Assembly: GCA_947168785.1 (NCBI GenBank)
Contig: CAMVNL010000128.1
Location: 1-6,665 of the forward strand
Reading direction: 5' to 3'
Source of the DNA: an uncultured Clostridia bacterium
Lineage (GTDB): Bacteria; Bacillota; Clostridia; Oscillospirales; Acutalibacteraceae
Length of the DNA stretch: 6,665 nt
Shown here: positions 1-6,019 of the stretch, in pieces
Position numbering within the stretch: position 1 is the stretch's first letter
Layout of the letters: each line of letters begins with the position of its first letter
Program-made: the position numbers and the translations under genes
Notes under the pieces: generated by a model
What the model was told of the DNA's origin: nothing
Databases searched by the model: none
The model's input: the letters and a program-made list of their open reading frames with translations, nothing else

Positions 1-2539
1 GCGGCCGCGCATCTATCTGCCATCGGCGCTGCCGGAGGCGCACTACCCCGCCATCCTCGCCCACGAGCGGGCGCACCTGAAACGTAAGGACCACTGGTGG
101 AAACCGCTGGGGTTTCTGCTGCTGGCGGTCCACTGGTTCAACCCGCTGGTGTGGCTGGGCTACCGGCTGCTGTGCCGGGATATTGAATTCGCCTGCGACG
201 AGAAGGTGATCCGGGACGCGGACCCGGCGGCGAAAAAGGCCTACGCGGAGGCGCTGCTGACCTGCGGCGCGCCGCTGAAAGGGACGGCCGCCTGCCCCCT
301 GGCCTTCGGCGAAGTGGGGGTCAAGGCGCGGATCAAACGGGTGCTGCGCTACAAAAAGCCCGCCGTGTGGATCGCCGCGGTCGCCCTGCTGGCCGCTTCC
401 GTCGCCGCTTTTTTCTTTCTCACCGACAGGCCCTTTCAGTGGGAGCATGAGTGGTTTTCCGAATTTGAGACCGGCAGGGTGTATCTCGACAGCGTGGTTT
501 CCCCGCAAAAGGCAAGTAAGATGACGCCGCGTACCGTGTTACTGGACGAGGAAAACCATCTTGTGATACGGCACGCGAACGGCGCTGCCTACGATTACGG
601 CCCGGCGGATATCAGCGGCGAATACCTGTGGGATTACGTGAAGGACTACGTCCCGGCGCAGTACCGCAACAGCCGGCCTTCCAAATCACCGGAGGCGGTC
701 TCCATCGACCCCTACCGCGGCAGCAGCTATGCCAGGCATTTCGTGATTTTCCGGCCGAGGGGCAACGTCTTTTTCTTCGCGGTGATCGCGCAAACGCCGG
801 AGGGCTATTCCGCCGAATCCGTATGCCGCCTGACGCGCAAGGGCGACTACGTCCGGGTAGAACGATCCCCCCGCTGGTACCTCACCGTGCCCGTGGAAAA
901 CGCAGCTTCTATCGTGGTCAGCGGCGGCGATCTCGGCCGGGGCGTGACCCGGTGCAGCCACCTGACGTTTACGCCCGGCGAACGCGTCTGGCTGAAGTGC
1001 CTGGAGGGGCGCGACAGCGTGGACGGTCTGGGGCTCACCTTTACCCTGTATGACGTCTACGGCCAACCGTTGACGGGCGGCACGGCGGACGGGACCTCGA
1101 TCCAATCTGAATACAGGGACGGCGTCACGTTTTCCGTCAGCCGGATGGGACAGGCGCTGCATAACGGCAACGCCGATCCGCGCGATATGGCGGCGGAGTT
1201 CCTCACCCTGTGGTTCTCGCCGGACCACAACGGACGCTATACAGATACGTTCAAACGCGGCGCGGAGATCAGCGAACAGGCCGTCCGGGATTATCTCGGC
1301 GAGATCAAGGACTACGTGACGGACGAATACTATGACCGGATCGCACAGAACCGGGGCTACCAAGGCTACGACAAAATGACGGTTGAAAAAGGGTGGACCG
1401 TGACGGTGCGCAGCGTAGATCTGCGGCAGAACGACGCGGGTGAATTTAACTTTACCGTCTATCTGTACGAAAGGAGCAACGGCATGGGCGATACCGCCGC
1501 CGGCACCATTCGCTTCAAGGACGGCAAAATCGACAGGATGCTCGTGTCGGATATCACCCTGGGGAAAGAGCGCCGGGTCGGAGGCGAAACGCCCACCTCC
1601 TATTTTGATGATGACGGGGAGACGACCGTCCGTTTTGACGCGGAATGGACCACCGCCGTCCCGCCGGAAGCATACAGCGAACCGGCAGAAAAAAGTTTGT
1701 TTGAGACTACAAGCCCCTATGAAAAAGCGGGCGCCGCTGCGGAGGTTTCCCCAGTGGATCTGGGGTTGATCGACTACCTTCACATCACGCCGGAGCTGCT
1801 GGAGATGGCGGAGCGGGACGTGCAGTTGATCGAAGAAACCGTAACCTCCGGCGAGATTGCCATGACGGTGGAACAGGTGTTGGCTTATCCCAACGTGTGC
1901 GGGATCGCGGCAATCGTTTCCTTTTCCGAAGAGATCCTGGAGGGACGCCGGGCGGACGAGATGGATCCTATGTTCACGCTGACGGCAGAAGACTCCGGCA
2001 AGGCCTTCGGCTGCGCGTGGGACAGCGAGATCATCACACAGGGGGAAGATACCGTCGTCTATCTGATCCGGCTGTTCAACGACGGCGGGACGTTCTTCAC
2101 CGAAGGAACGGAACTGACCCTTGCAGTCGAATCCTTCTCCAACGGAAAAAGGGGAAAGGGGGATTTTGTCGTCACGCCGAAAAAGCCGCTTTCGGCACAA
2201 TTTACGCTTACGCATGTGGGAGAAGGCAGGGAGATCCGTTTTCCGACGGCGTTTCCCAACCAGGGCGAAGCGTTCCTCTCGCCGCTCGGGCTGACGGTGA
2301 GGATCGATAAACCGGTCGCCGATCAACAGACGCAGACAGACAAAAAGCCGCAGTGGTCTCAGGAGGTGAGGCTGACGCTGGACCACGGCGTCCCCGCTGC
2401 CCAGTGCGTCCCGGTCATAGTTGTTGAAGATCTCCTCTGCGGTCAGTTTGCCCTGAACCGCTTTGTCGACCCCTCAGCCGTGCAATACCTTTTCATCGGG
2501 GAACAGAAGATCGACTGCCGGAGCGGCTACCCATCATGA
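1..2539 (+). CDS. BlaR1/MecR1-like M56 metallopeptidase with a very large atypical extracellular region (5' partial)
   Basis: The reading frame is open from base 2 to the TGA at 2537-2539, giving 845 visible residues; the start lies left of the window. Visible residues 21-25 are H-E-R-A-H, the HExxH zinc motif. E62 in the segment E-F-A-C-D-E is the probable third ligand of the M56 family. A membrane helix spans about 35-57 and another about 120-139, after a basic stretch containing R-I-K-R-V-L and Y-K-K-P, usual in this family. In characterised members an outside sensor triggers the peptidase, which removes a BlaI/MecI repressor. Here about 700 residues follow the last helix, far more than the roughly 250-residue penicillin-binding sensor of BlaR1, and I see no SxxK plus KTG pair. 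The region seems to hold an unassigned part (about 145-385), an NTF2-like part (about 388-516) and a beta-sandwich (about 580-835). The peptidase assignment is firm; the ligand is unknown. An upstream BlaI-type gene is expected but not visible. Confidence 0.88.
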   Translation, partial: RPRIYLPSALPEAHYPAILAHERAHLKRKDHWWKPLGFLLLAVHWFNPLVWLGYRLLCRDIEFACDEKVIRDADPAAKKAYAEALLTCGAPLKGTAACPLAFGEVGVKARIKRVLRYKKPAVWIAAVALLAASVAAFFFLTDRPFQWEHEWFSEFETGRVYLDSVVSPQKASKMTPRTVLLDEENHLVIRHANGAAYDYGPADISGEYLWDYVKDYVPAQYRNSRPSKSPEAVSIDPYRGSSYARHFVIFRPRGNVFFFAVIAQTPEGYSAESVCRLTRKGDYVRVERSPRWYLTVPVENAASIVVSGGDLGRGVTRCSHLTFTPGERVWLKCLEGRDSVDGLGLTFTLYDVYGQPLTGGTADGTSIQSEYRDGVTFSVSRMGQALHNGNADPRDMAAEFLTLWFSPDHNGRYTDTFKRGAEISEQAVRDYLGEIKDYVTDEYYDRIAQNRGYQGYDKMTVEKGWTVTVRSVDLRQNDAGEFNFTVYLYERSNGMGDTAAGTIRFKDGKIDRMLVSDITLGKERRVGGETPTSYFDDDGETTVRFDAEWTTAVPPEAYSEPAEKSLFETTSPYEKAGAAAEVSPVDLGLIDYLHITPELLEMAERDVQLIEETVTSGEIAMTVEQVLAYPNVCGIAAIVSFSEEILEGRRADEMDPMFTLTAEDSGKAFGCAWDSEIITQGEDTVVYLIRLFNDGGTFFTEGTELTLAVESFSNGKRGKGDFVVTPKKPLSAQFTLTHVGEGREIRFPTAFPNQGEAFLSPLGLTVRIDKPVADQQTQTDKKPQWSQEVRLTLDHGVPAAQCVPVIVVEDLLCGQFALNRFVDPSAVQYLFIGEQKIDCRSGYPS

Positions 2540-2616
2540 TTCGTTTTGTCTTCGCGTCATATCCTGTGGGAAAGGATTTTTGCGCCGCCATACAGAATTT
2601 GATCCGGACGCGTCAG

Positions 2617-2633
2617 ACGGCGCAATGCGCCGT
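2617..2633. repeat. 8-bp GC-rich perfect inverted repeat in the 3' flank of the M56 gene
   Basis: ACGGCGCA and TGCGCCGT face each other across one base, which as RNA gives a stem of 6-7 bp with a very small loop. No T-run follows on either strand, so it is not a complete terminator. It may add structure to the 3' untranslated RNA of the M56 gene, whose stop is 77 bp upstream. It could equally be a chance palindrome in GC-rich DNA. Confidence 0.3.
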
Positions 2634-2655
2634 GCTACGATAGTTGTTGACGCAA

Positions 2656-2687
2656 AACCGCCGCGGGGCAGCTGCTCCGCGGCGGTT
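2656..2687. terminator. Probable bidirectional Rho-independent terminator between convergent genes
   Basis: The arms AACCGCCGCGG (2656-2666) and CCGCGGCGGTT (2677-2687) are perfectly complementary over 11 bp. G-T, G-C and C-G pairs extend the stem inward to 14 bp around the loop AGCT. On the + strand the stem is followed by a T-rich tract (2689-2699, 8 of 11 bases T). On the - strand it is followed by TT, or TTTT counting the last two stem bases, and then GCG. It sits 116 bp after the M56 stop (+) and 29 bp after the ATPase stop (-), exactly between the two converging units. Termination should be stronger for the + strand transcript, since its T-tract is better. Confidence 0.8.
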
Positions 2688-2716
2688 CGTTCTTTGTTTG
2701 ATCGGATAATTTGATA

Positions 2717-3460
2717 TTATAATACTTTGGACAAAAAGTCCTTCAACCGGGGGCTCTTGGGGTTGCCGAAGAACTCGGCGGGGGGACCCTGCTCGGCAAT
2801 GACGCCCTCGTCGATGAAGATGACCCGGTCGGCCACTTCTCTGGCGAAGCCCATCTCGTGGGTGACGATCACCATGGTCATGCCCTCCGCGGCCAGCTTC
2901 TTCATCACGTCCAGCACCTCGCCCACCATTTCGGGGTCCAGGGCGGAGGTGGGCTCGTCGAAGAGCATCACTTCCGGGTCCATGCACAGGGCCCGCACGA
3001 TGGCGACCCGCTGCTTCTGCCCGCCGGAGAGTTGGTTGGGATAGTCGTTGGCCCGGTCCTTCAGACCGACCCGGTCCAGCAGACCCAGCGCCTTTTTCTC
3101 TGCGTCCTCTTTGGTCATTTTCAGCAGCTTTATGGGGGCGATGGTCATATTGCGCAGGATGGTCATGTGGGGGAACAGGTTGAACTGCTGGAACACCATG
3201 CCCATCTTCTGCCGGTGGACGTTGATATCCACGGACACGTCCGCGATATCCACCCCGTCGAAATAGATATTGCCGCCGGTGGGGTCCTCCAGGCAGTTGA
3301 GGCACCGCAGAAACGTGGATTTGCCGGAACCGGAAGCCCCGATGACCACGATCACTTCGCCCTTGTCGATCTCGATATCCATGCCCCGCAGCACCTGGTT
3401 GGCGCCGAAGGCTTTTTCCAGCCCCTTTACCGTGATAACGGCGCGTTTGTCAGTGGTCAC
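2717..3460 (-). CDS. Polar amino-acid ABC transporter ATP-binding protein (GlnQ/ArtR-type)
   Basis: This 247-residue protein has the usual length of the family that powers polar amino-acid importers from the cytoplasmic face. In order: Walker A G-A-S-G-S-G-K-S-T at 41-49, Q-loop F-Q-Q around 90-92, signature L-S-G-G-Q at 144-148, Walker B V-M-L-F-D-E at 164-169, D-loop S-A-L-D at 172-175 and the switch histidine H201 in V-T-H-E-M-G-F. All key residues are present. The start is GTG at 3458-3460; no nearer start would keep the first beta strands. AGAGG (3471-3475) lies 10 bases upstream of it. The gene begins inside the end of the permease gene (11-bp overlap), which suggests translational coupling. 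It is the last gene of the operon, before the hairpin at 2656-2687. Subfamily membership is clear; the substrate cannot be read from the ATPase itself, and arginine is suggested only by the operon's operator. Confidence 0.95.
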   Translation of the reverse strand: MTTDKRAVITVKGLEKAFGANQVLRGMDIEIDKGEVIVVIGASGSGKSTFLRCLNCLEDPTGGNIYFDGVDIADVSVDINVHRQKMGMVFQQFNLFPHMTILRNMTIAPIKLLKMTKEDAEKKALGLLDRVGLKDRANDYPNQLSGGQKQRVAIVRALCMDPEVMLFDEPTSALDPEMVGEVLDVMKKLAAEGMTMVIVTHEMGFAREVADRVIFIDEGVIAEQGPPAEFFGNPKSPRLKDFLSKVL

Positions 3461-4229
3461 TCTTCTTCAGCCTCTTTTCCAGTATTCTCAAAAGCTTGGT
3501 GAGGATCAGCACCAGCGCCAGGTAGATGAGCGCCAGCGTGATGTAGGGCACGAAGGCGTTGTAGGTGACGCTGACGATGTTCTGGGCCTGCTTGGTCACG
3601 TCGCGCAGGGCGATGACCGACACCAGCGAGGTATCCTTCAGCAGGGTGATCATCTCGTTGCCCAGCGCCGGCAGGATGTTCTTGATCGCCTGCGGGATGA
3701 CGATGTACCACATGGTCTGAAAGAAGTTGAAGCCAAGGCTCCGTCCCGCCTCCGTCTGGCCCTTGGGGATGGACTGCAGGCCGGAACGGATGATCTCAGC
3801 CACGTAGGCGCCGGAGTTGATGCCCAGCGTGATGATACCGCAGGCGATGCCGCCCGCCTGTGTCTTGGGCATCATGATGACGAAGCCCATGATCAGCAGC
3901 TGCACCATCATGGGCGTGCCGCGGATCACCGTCAGATAGATCTGCACAAGGGGGTTGAGGATCCGCAGGATGATGGGGGGCTTGGTGACGGTATAGCTGT
4001 CGTAAGAAGTGCGGATGATGGCTAAAATCAGGCCGATCACCACGCCCAGCGCCAGCGCGCCGAGGGTGACGATAAAGGTGATTTTCAGGCCGTTCAGGTA
4101 CATCTTCCAGCGGTCGCCGTAGATAAAGCACTGGAACAGCTGGAACAGGAATCTTTGCAGACCCTCCGACAGGCCAAGCACCCAACCGGGCGCGTCGGCG
4201 ATCCATTTGGCAAAGGTCAAAGTAGACAT
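3450..4229 (-). CDS. Polar amino-acid ABC transporter permease (HisM/GlnP/ArtQ-type)
   Basis: This 259-residue integral membrane protein forms the translocation channel, probably as a homodimer because only one permease gene is present. Hydrophobic spans lie at about 48-72, 104-120, 125-145, 188-207 and 228-248. The cytoplasmic EAA loop that docks on the ATPase is at about 160-181, with E-A-G-R-S-L-G-F followed by I-P-Q-A. The conserved segment R-G-T-P-M-M-V-Q is at 103-110. The first 47 residues form a moderately long N-terminal extension, partly amphipathic (R-F-L-F-Q-L-F-Q), ahead of the family core; this makes the protein somewhat longer than the usual 215-230 residues. ATG is at 4227-4229 with AAAGGAAG (4236-4243) at good spacing. 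The binding-protein gene lies 75 bp upstream beyond a hairpin, and the ATPase gene overlaps the 3' end by 11 bp. Confidence 0.94.
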   Translation of the reverse strand: MSTLTFAKWIADAPGWVLGLSEGLQRFLFQLFQCFIYGDRWKMYLNGLKITFIVTLGALALGVVIGLILAIIRTSYDSYTVTKPPIILRILNPLVQIYLTVIRGTPMMVQLLIMGFVIMMPKTQAGGIACGIITLGINSGAYVAEIIRSGLQSIPKGQTEAGRSLGFNFFQTMWYIVIPQAIKNILPALGNEMITLLKDTSLVSVIALRDVTKQAQNIVSVTYNAFVPYITLALIYLALVLILTKLLRILEKRLKKSDH

Positions 4230-4250
4230 AATAAGCTTCCTTTACGAAAA

Positions 4251-4282
4251 CGACAAGGGGCGAAACGGATCGCTCCTTGTCG
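4251..4282 (-). terminator. Attenuating hairpin between binding-protein and permease genes
   Basis: Bases 4251-4262 pair with 4271-4282 over 12 bp (one G-T pair) around an 8-base loop. Read on the - strand, the stem ends in CTTGTCG and is followed at once by TTTT, then CGTAAAGG, where the permease ribosome binding site begins. The stem starts 23 bp after the stop of the binding-protein gene. The short T-run suggests partial termination. Such a structure would also protect the upstream mRNA from 3' decay. Either effect gives more binding protein than membrane complex, as is common in this importer family. Confidence 0.68.
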
Positions 4283-4304
4283 CAGGCTGTTTTTTCAGCG
4301 GTGA

Positions 4305-5114
4305 TTATTCGGCGGGGATGTACTTTGCGATGATGGCGTCGATGGTGCCGTCGGCCTTCAGCTCCGCAAGGGCGGCGTTGAACTGCTCCAGCAGCTCGGT
4401 GTTGCCCTTGGCGAACGCGGCGGCATAATCCTCAACGGTGTACTCGGTGTCAAGGATCTGCAGGCCTTCGTTGGCGGCCACAAAGCTCTTGGCGGGCTCG
4501 TTGTCGATGATGACGCAATCCACCTGATCGTTGAGCAGCGCCTGAACGGCAAGGCTGCCGTTGGAATACTGGCTCACGTTCTCCTGGCCGTAGTCGTCGG
4601 TGGCGTAGATGTCGCCAGTGGTGCCGGCCTGCACACCGATCTTCTTGCCTTCCAGATCGTCAACGGAAGCGATAGCGCTGCCCTCTTTGACGATAATGGC
4701 CTGAACGCCCGTGGCATAGGTCTCGGAGAAGTTGACTTCCTCCTGACGCTCGGGGGTGACGGTCATACCAGCCATCGCCATGTCGATGGAGCCGCCGGAG
4801 ACGGCGGGGATCAGGGAATCAAATTCCATATCCTTGATCTCGAGGGTCATGCCCAGCTTTTCGGCGATGGCGGTGGCGATCTCCACGTCAATACCGGCGT
4901 AGGAGCCGTCTTCGGCCACGAACTCATAGGGCGGGAACGCAGCGTTGGTACCCATGACGAGGGTATCGGCCGCAGCGGGGTTCTCCACGACCTCGGCGGG
5001 GGTGGCGTCGGAACCGCTCACGTTGGCGGCGTCCTTATCGGTTTTGCCGCCGCAGGCTGCAAAGCAGGCAACGACCAGCGCCAGAACGGCGAGAATGGCA
5101 ATAAACTTTTTCAT
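4305..5114 (-). CDS. Amino-acid ABC transporter substrate-binding lipoprotein (SBP_bac_3), probably arginine/basic amino acid
   Basis: This 269-residue protein begins with K-K, a hydrophobic stretch (4-20) and a lipobox ending at C21 (F-A-A-C-G-G), so it should be lipid-anchored outside the membrane; C17 is a weaker alternative. A flexible, Ala/Asp-rich linker spans about 22-50. The two-lobed SBP_bac_3 fold follows. It opens with G-T-N-A-A-F-P-P-Y-E-F at 55-65 and has the family signature G-I-D-V-E-I-A around 74-80. M-T-V-T-P-E-R lies at 117-123, where R123 is the expected carboxylate ligand. A-G-T-T-G-D lies at 163-168, and D204 is in the position that binds the alpha-amino group in HisJ-type proteins. 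The ATG at 5112-5114 has a full AGGAGG (5123-5128) 8 bases upstream. It is the first gene of its operon. Specificity for arginine is inferred from the upstream ARG box, not from pocket residues; histidine, lysine, ornithine or glutamine remain possible. Confidence 0.93.
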   Translation of the reverse strand: MKKFIAILAVLALVVACFAACGGKTDKDAANVSGSDATPAEVVENPAAADTLVMGTNAAFPPYEFVAEDGSYAGIDVEIATAIAEKLGMTLEIKDMEFDSLIPAVSGGSIDMAMAGMTVTPERQEEVNFSETYATGVQAIIVKEGSAIASVDDLEGKKIGVQAGTTGDIYATDDYGQENVSQYSNGSLAVQALLNDQVDCVIIDNEPAKSFVAANEGLQILDTEYTVEDYAAAFAKGNTELLEQFNAALAELKADGTIDAIIAKYIPAE

Positions 5115-5154
5115 ACTGTTTTCCTCCTGTTATGTAGCATTGATTGCGTCACAG

Positions 5155-5183
5155 ACTATAACACAACGTGAATGAAAATGCAA
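5155..5183 (-). promoter_or_regulatory. Sigma-A type promoter of the amino-acid importer operon
   Basis: On the - strand the -35 element TTGCAT (5178-5183) and the -10 element TATAGT (5155-5160) are separated by exactly 17 bp. They match TTGACA and TATAAT at 4 of 6 and 5 of 6 positions. The start of transcription would fall near 5148, leaving a leader of about 34 bases with AGGAGG before the ATG at 5114. The leader is too short for a riboswitch, so control is most likely by a repressor at the promoter. Confidence 0.75.
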
Positions 5184-5184
5184 G
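5167..5184. promoter_or_regulatory. Putative ARG box (ArgR/AhrC operator) overlapping the -35
   Basis: The + strand reads CGTGAATGAAAATGCAAG. Against the Bacillus ARG box as I recall it (CATGAATAAAAATKCAAK), 16 of 18 positions agree. The half sites TGAAT and ATGCA face each other over 4 bases, the architecture of ArgR operators. The box covers the -35 hexamer completely, so a bound ArgR hexamer would block RNA polymerase. This is a motif match only; no argR gene is in the window. Confidence 0.66.
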
Positions 5185-5227
5185 TATTTTTACAAGTCCG
5201 TTACCTTTTTCGGAAGAATATACAATA

Positions 5228-5298
5228 AGATGCATTTATTTGCGGCCCGCTTGAGCATTTTTACCCATAGCGCCCCGCAAACAGATGCATATTTATGC
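5228..5298 (+). repeat. Pair of 16-bp direct repeats (AGATGCATTTATTTGC-like) flanking a hairpin
   Basis: AGATGCATTTATTTGC (5228-5243) and AGATGCATATTTATGC (5283-5298) agree at 13 of 16 positions and have the same orientation, 55 bp apart. Both contain TGCAT, which is also the inverted half site of the ARG box. They may be a strong and a weak operator copy rather than a mobile-element trace: no terminal repeats or transposase accompany them. Confidence 0.45.
5240..5280. other. Weak hairpin downstream of the S-component gene
   Basis: TTGCGG (5240-5245) pairs with CCGCAA (5275-5280). After two C-C mismatches CGC pairs with GCG, leaving a loop of 19 bases. On the - strand the stem begins 36 bp after the S-component stop, but what follows is ATAAATGCAT, not a T-run. 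It may stabilise a 3' end or terminate poorly; as a terminator it is unconvincing. Confidence 0.3.
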
Positions 5299-5299
5299 A
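5286..5299. promoter_or_regulatory. Second ARG-like palindrome (TGCAT-ATTT-ATGCA)
   Basis: TGCAT and ATGCA are perfect inverted repeats over a 4-base A/T spacer, the same half-site length and spacing as ArgR operators. It lies about 117 bp upstream of the promoter-overlapping box, centre to centre, in the 3' flank of the S-component gene. A distal operator allowing cooperative binding or looping is plausible. Its half sites carry TGCAT rather than the commoner TGAAT, so chance in an AT-rich spacer cannot be excluded. Confidence 0.45.
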
Positions 5300-5315
5300 C
5301 TTTCAGGCTCGTTAT

Positions 5316-6005
5316 TCAATTGATATTGTATTTTTTCCGCACGCGGTCCAGCGTTTTCCCCATAGGCTTTGCCAGCACCAGCAGAAACAGCGCGTTGGAG
5401 ATCATATAGATGACCGTCACCCGGGCGGAAGTGCCGAGAATGGCGATATACCGCTTCAGGTTGAAAACGCCCTCCATCCACAGGATCGTATTGATATCCA
5501 GAATGAAGGAATAGAGCACCCCCATCAGCGCGCCGAAGCCCACCAGCAGCGACAGGTGCTTTTTCAGCGGGCGGGCGGCGAGGCCCGTCAGAAAGCCGTT
5601 GAACCCCCAGGCGAACATCTGAAAGGCCGTCCAGGGCCCCTGCCCGAACCACAGGTTTGAGAGAATGGCGGAGAGGGACCCGGTGATGAAGCCCGCCTCC
5701 GGCCCGAAGGACAGCGCCGTGATCATGACCAGCGCCGTTACCGGCTTGAAGCTGGGGATTTCGGCAAAGACGATGCGCCCCGCCACCGAAACGGCGGTCA
5801 TCACCGCGATGACCAGCATCTTCCGGATGCCGCTCTTTCCTTTTTCAAAGCTGATGAAGAAGGGCACGCAGGACAGCGCCGCCGTCAGAATGGCGATCCA
5901 GTAATAGGACCGCTGGCCGGACACGTACATGCCCGCCACCGCCACCACCGGAACGGCGACGCAGATAATGACGAACGTCAGTATTTTTTTCAGCTTTTCG
6001 TTCAT
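5316..6005 (-). CDS. ECF transporter S component (substrate-binding membrane subunit)
   Basis: This 229-residue membrane protein has hydrophobic spans at about 8-28, 33-52, 63-80, 88-105, 107-120, 128-144, 152-170 and 195-212. The core R-I-V-F-A-E-I-P-S-F-K-P (77-88), then F-G-P-E-A-G-F at 100-106 and G-P-W-T-A-F-Q-M-F-A-W-G at 123-134, is typical of S components, which bind a vitamin or related micronutrient in the membrane and pair with the EcfA/EcfT energising module. ATG is at 6003-6005, preceded by AGGGAAGGG (6012-6020) with 6 bases between. The upstream neighbour on the same strand is an EcfA-type ATPase, which supports the assignment. Substrate is not readable. The sequence style reminds me of cobalamin-type (CbrT-like) S components, but that is a guess. 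No T component is visible; it may lie beyond the right edge or be shared. Confidence 0.85.
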   Translation of the reverse strand: MNEKLKKILTFVIICVAVPVVAVAGMYVSGQRSYYWIAILTAALSCVPFFISFEKGKSGIRKMLVIAVMTAVSVAGRIVFAEIPSFKPVTALVMITALSFGPEAGFITGSLSAILSNLWFGQGPWTAFQMFAWGFNGFLTGLAARPLKKHLSLLVGFGALMGVLYSFILDINTILWMEGVFNLKRYIAILGTSARVTVIYMISNALFLLVLAKPMGKTLDRVRKKYNIN

Positions 6006-6019
6006 ACCGTACCCTTCCC

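Larger units (their letters stand above)
5115..5315. other. Regulatory intergenic spacer, AT-rich
   Basis: This 201-bp gap is clearly richer in A+T than its surroundings and I see no convincing small gene in it. From right to left (the direction of transcription) it holds an ARG-like palindrome, a weak hairpin, two copies of a 16-bp motif, the operon promoter with an overlapping ARG box, and the AGGAGG site of the binding-protein gene. The upstream S-component gene ends at 5316 with no good T-tailed terminator, so some read-through into the amino-acid operon is possible. Confidence 0.7.

Noticed and set aside
1..8. GCGGCCGC (NotI site) at the very start of the window
   Set aside because: The M56 reading frame runs through it with sensible family sequence afterwards. 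In GC-rich DNA this is likely natural, and no vector sequence is seen.
686..2386. Long open frame of 566 codons on the - strand, antisense to the M56 gene
   Set aside because: It lies wholly opposite a gene with clear family motifs. Its translation is Arg/His/Pro-rich without recognisable domains. Long antisense frames are common in GC-rich codon-biased genes.
2463..2714. Small + strand frame of 83 codons crossing the end of the M56 gene and the terminator
   Set aside because: It has no ribosome binding site, runs through the terminator hairpin, and its translation has no recognisable features.
2613..3305. Open frame of 230 codons on the - strand overlapping the ATPase gene in another frame
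   Set aside because: It is a frame-shifted shadow of the ABC ATPase with Arg/Gly/Pro-rich composition. The ATPase frame contains all nucleotide-binding motifs.
3270..4025. Open frame of 251 codons on the + strand, opposite the ATPase and permease genes
   Set aside because: It spans the junction of two well-supported genes on the other strand, and its Asp/His/Gln-rich translation looks like an antisense artefact.
5115..5154. Riboswitch or T-box leader ahead of the binding-protein gene
   Set aside because: The predicted leader is only about 34 bases long and has no room for an aptamer or T-box structure.
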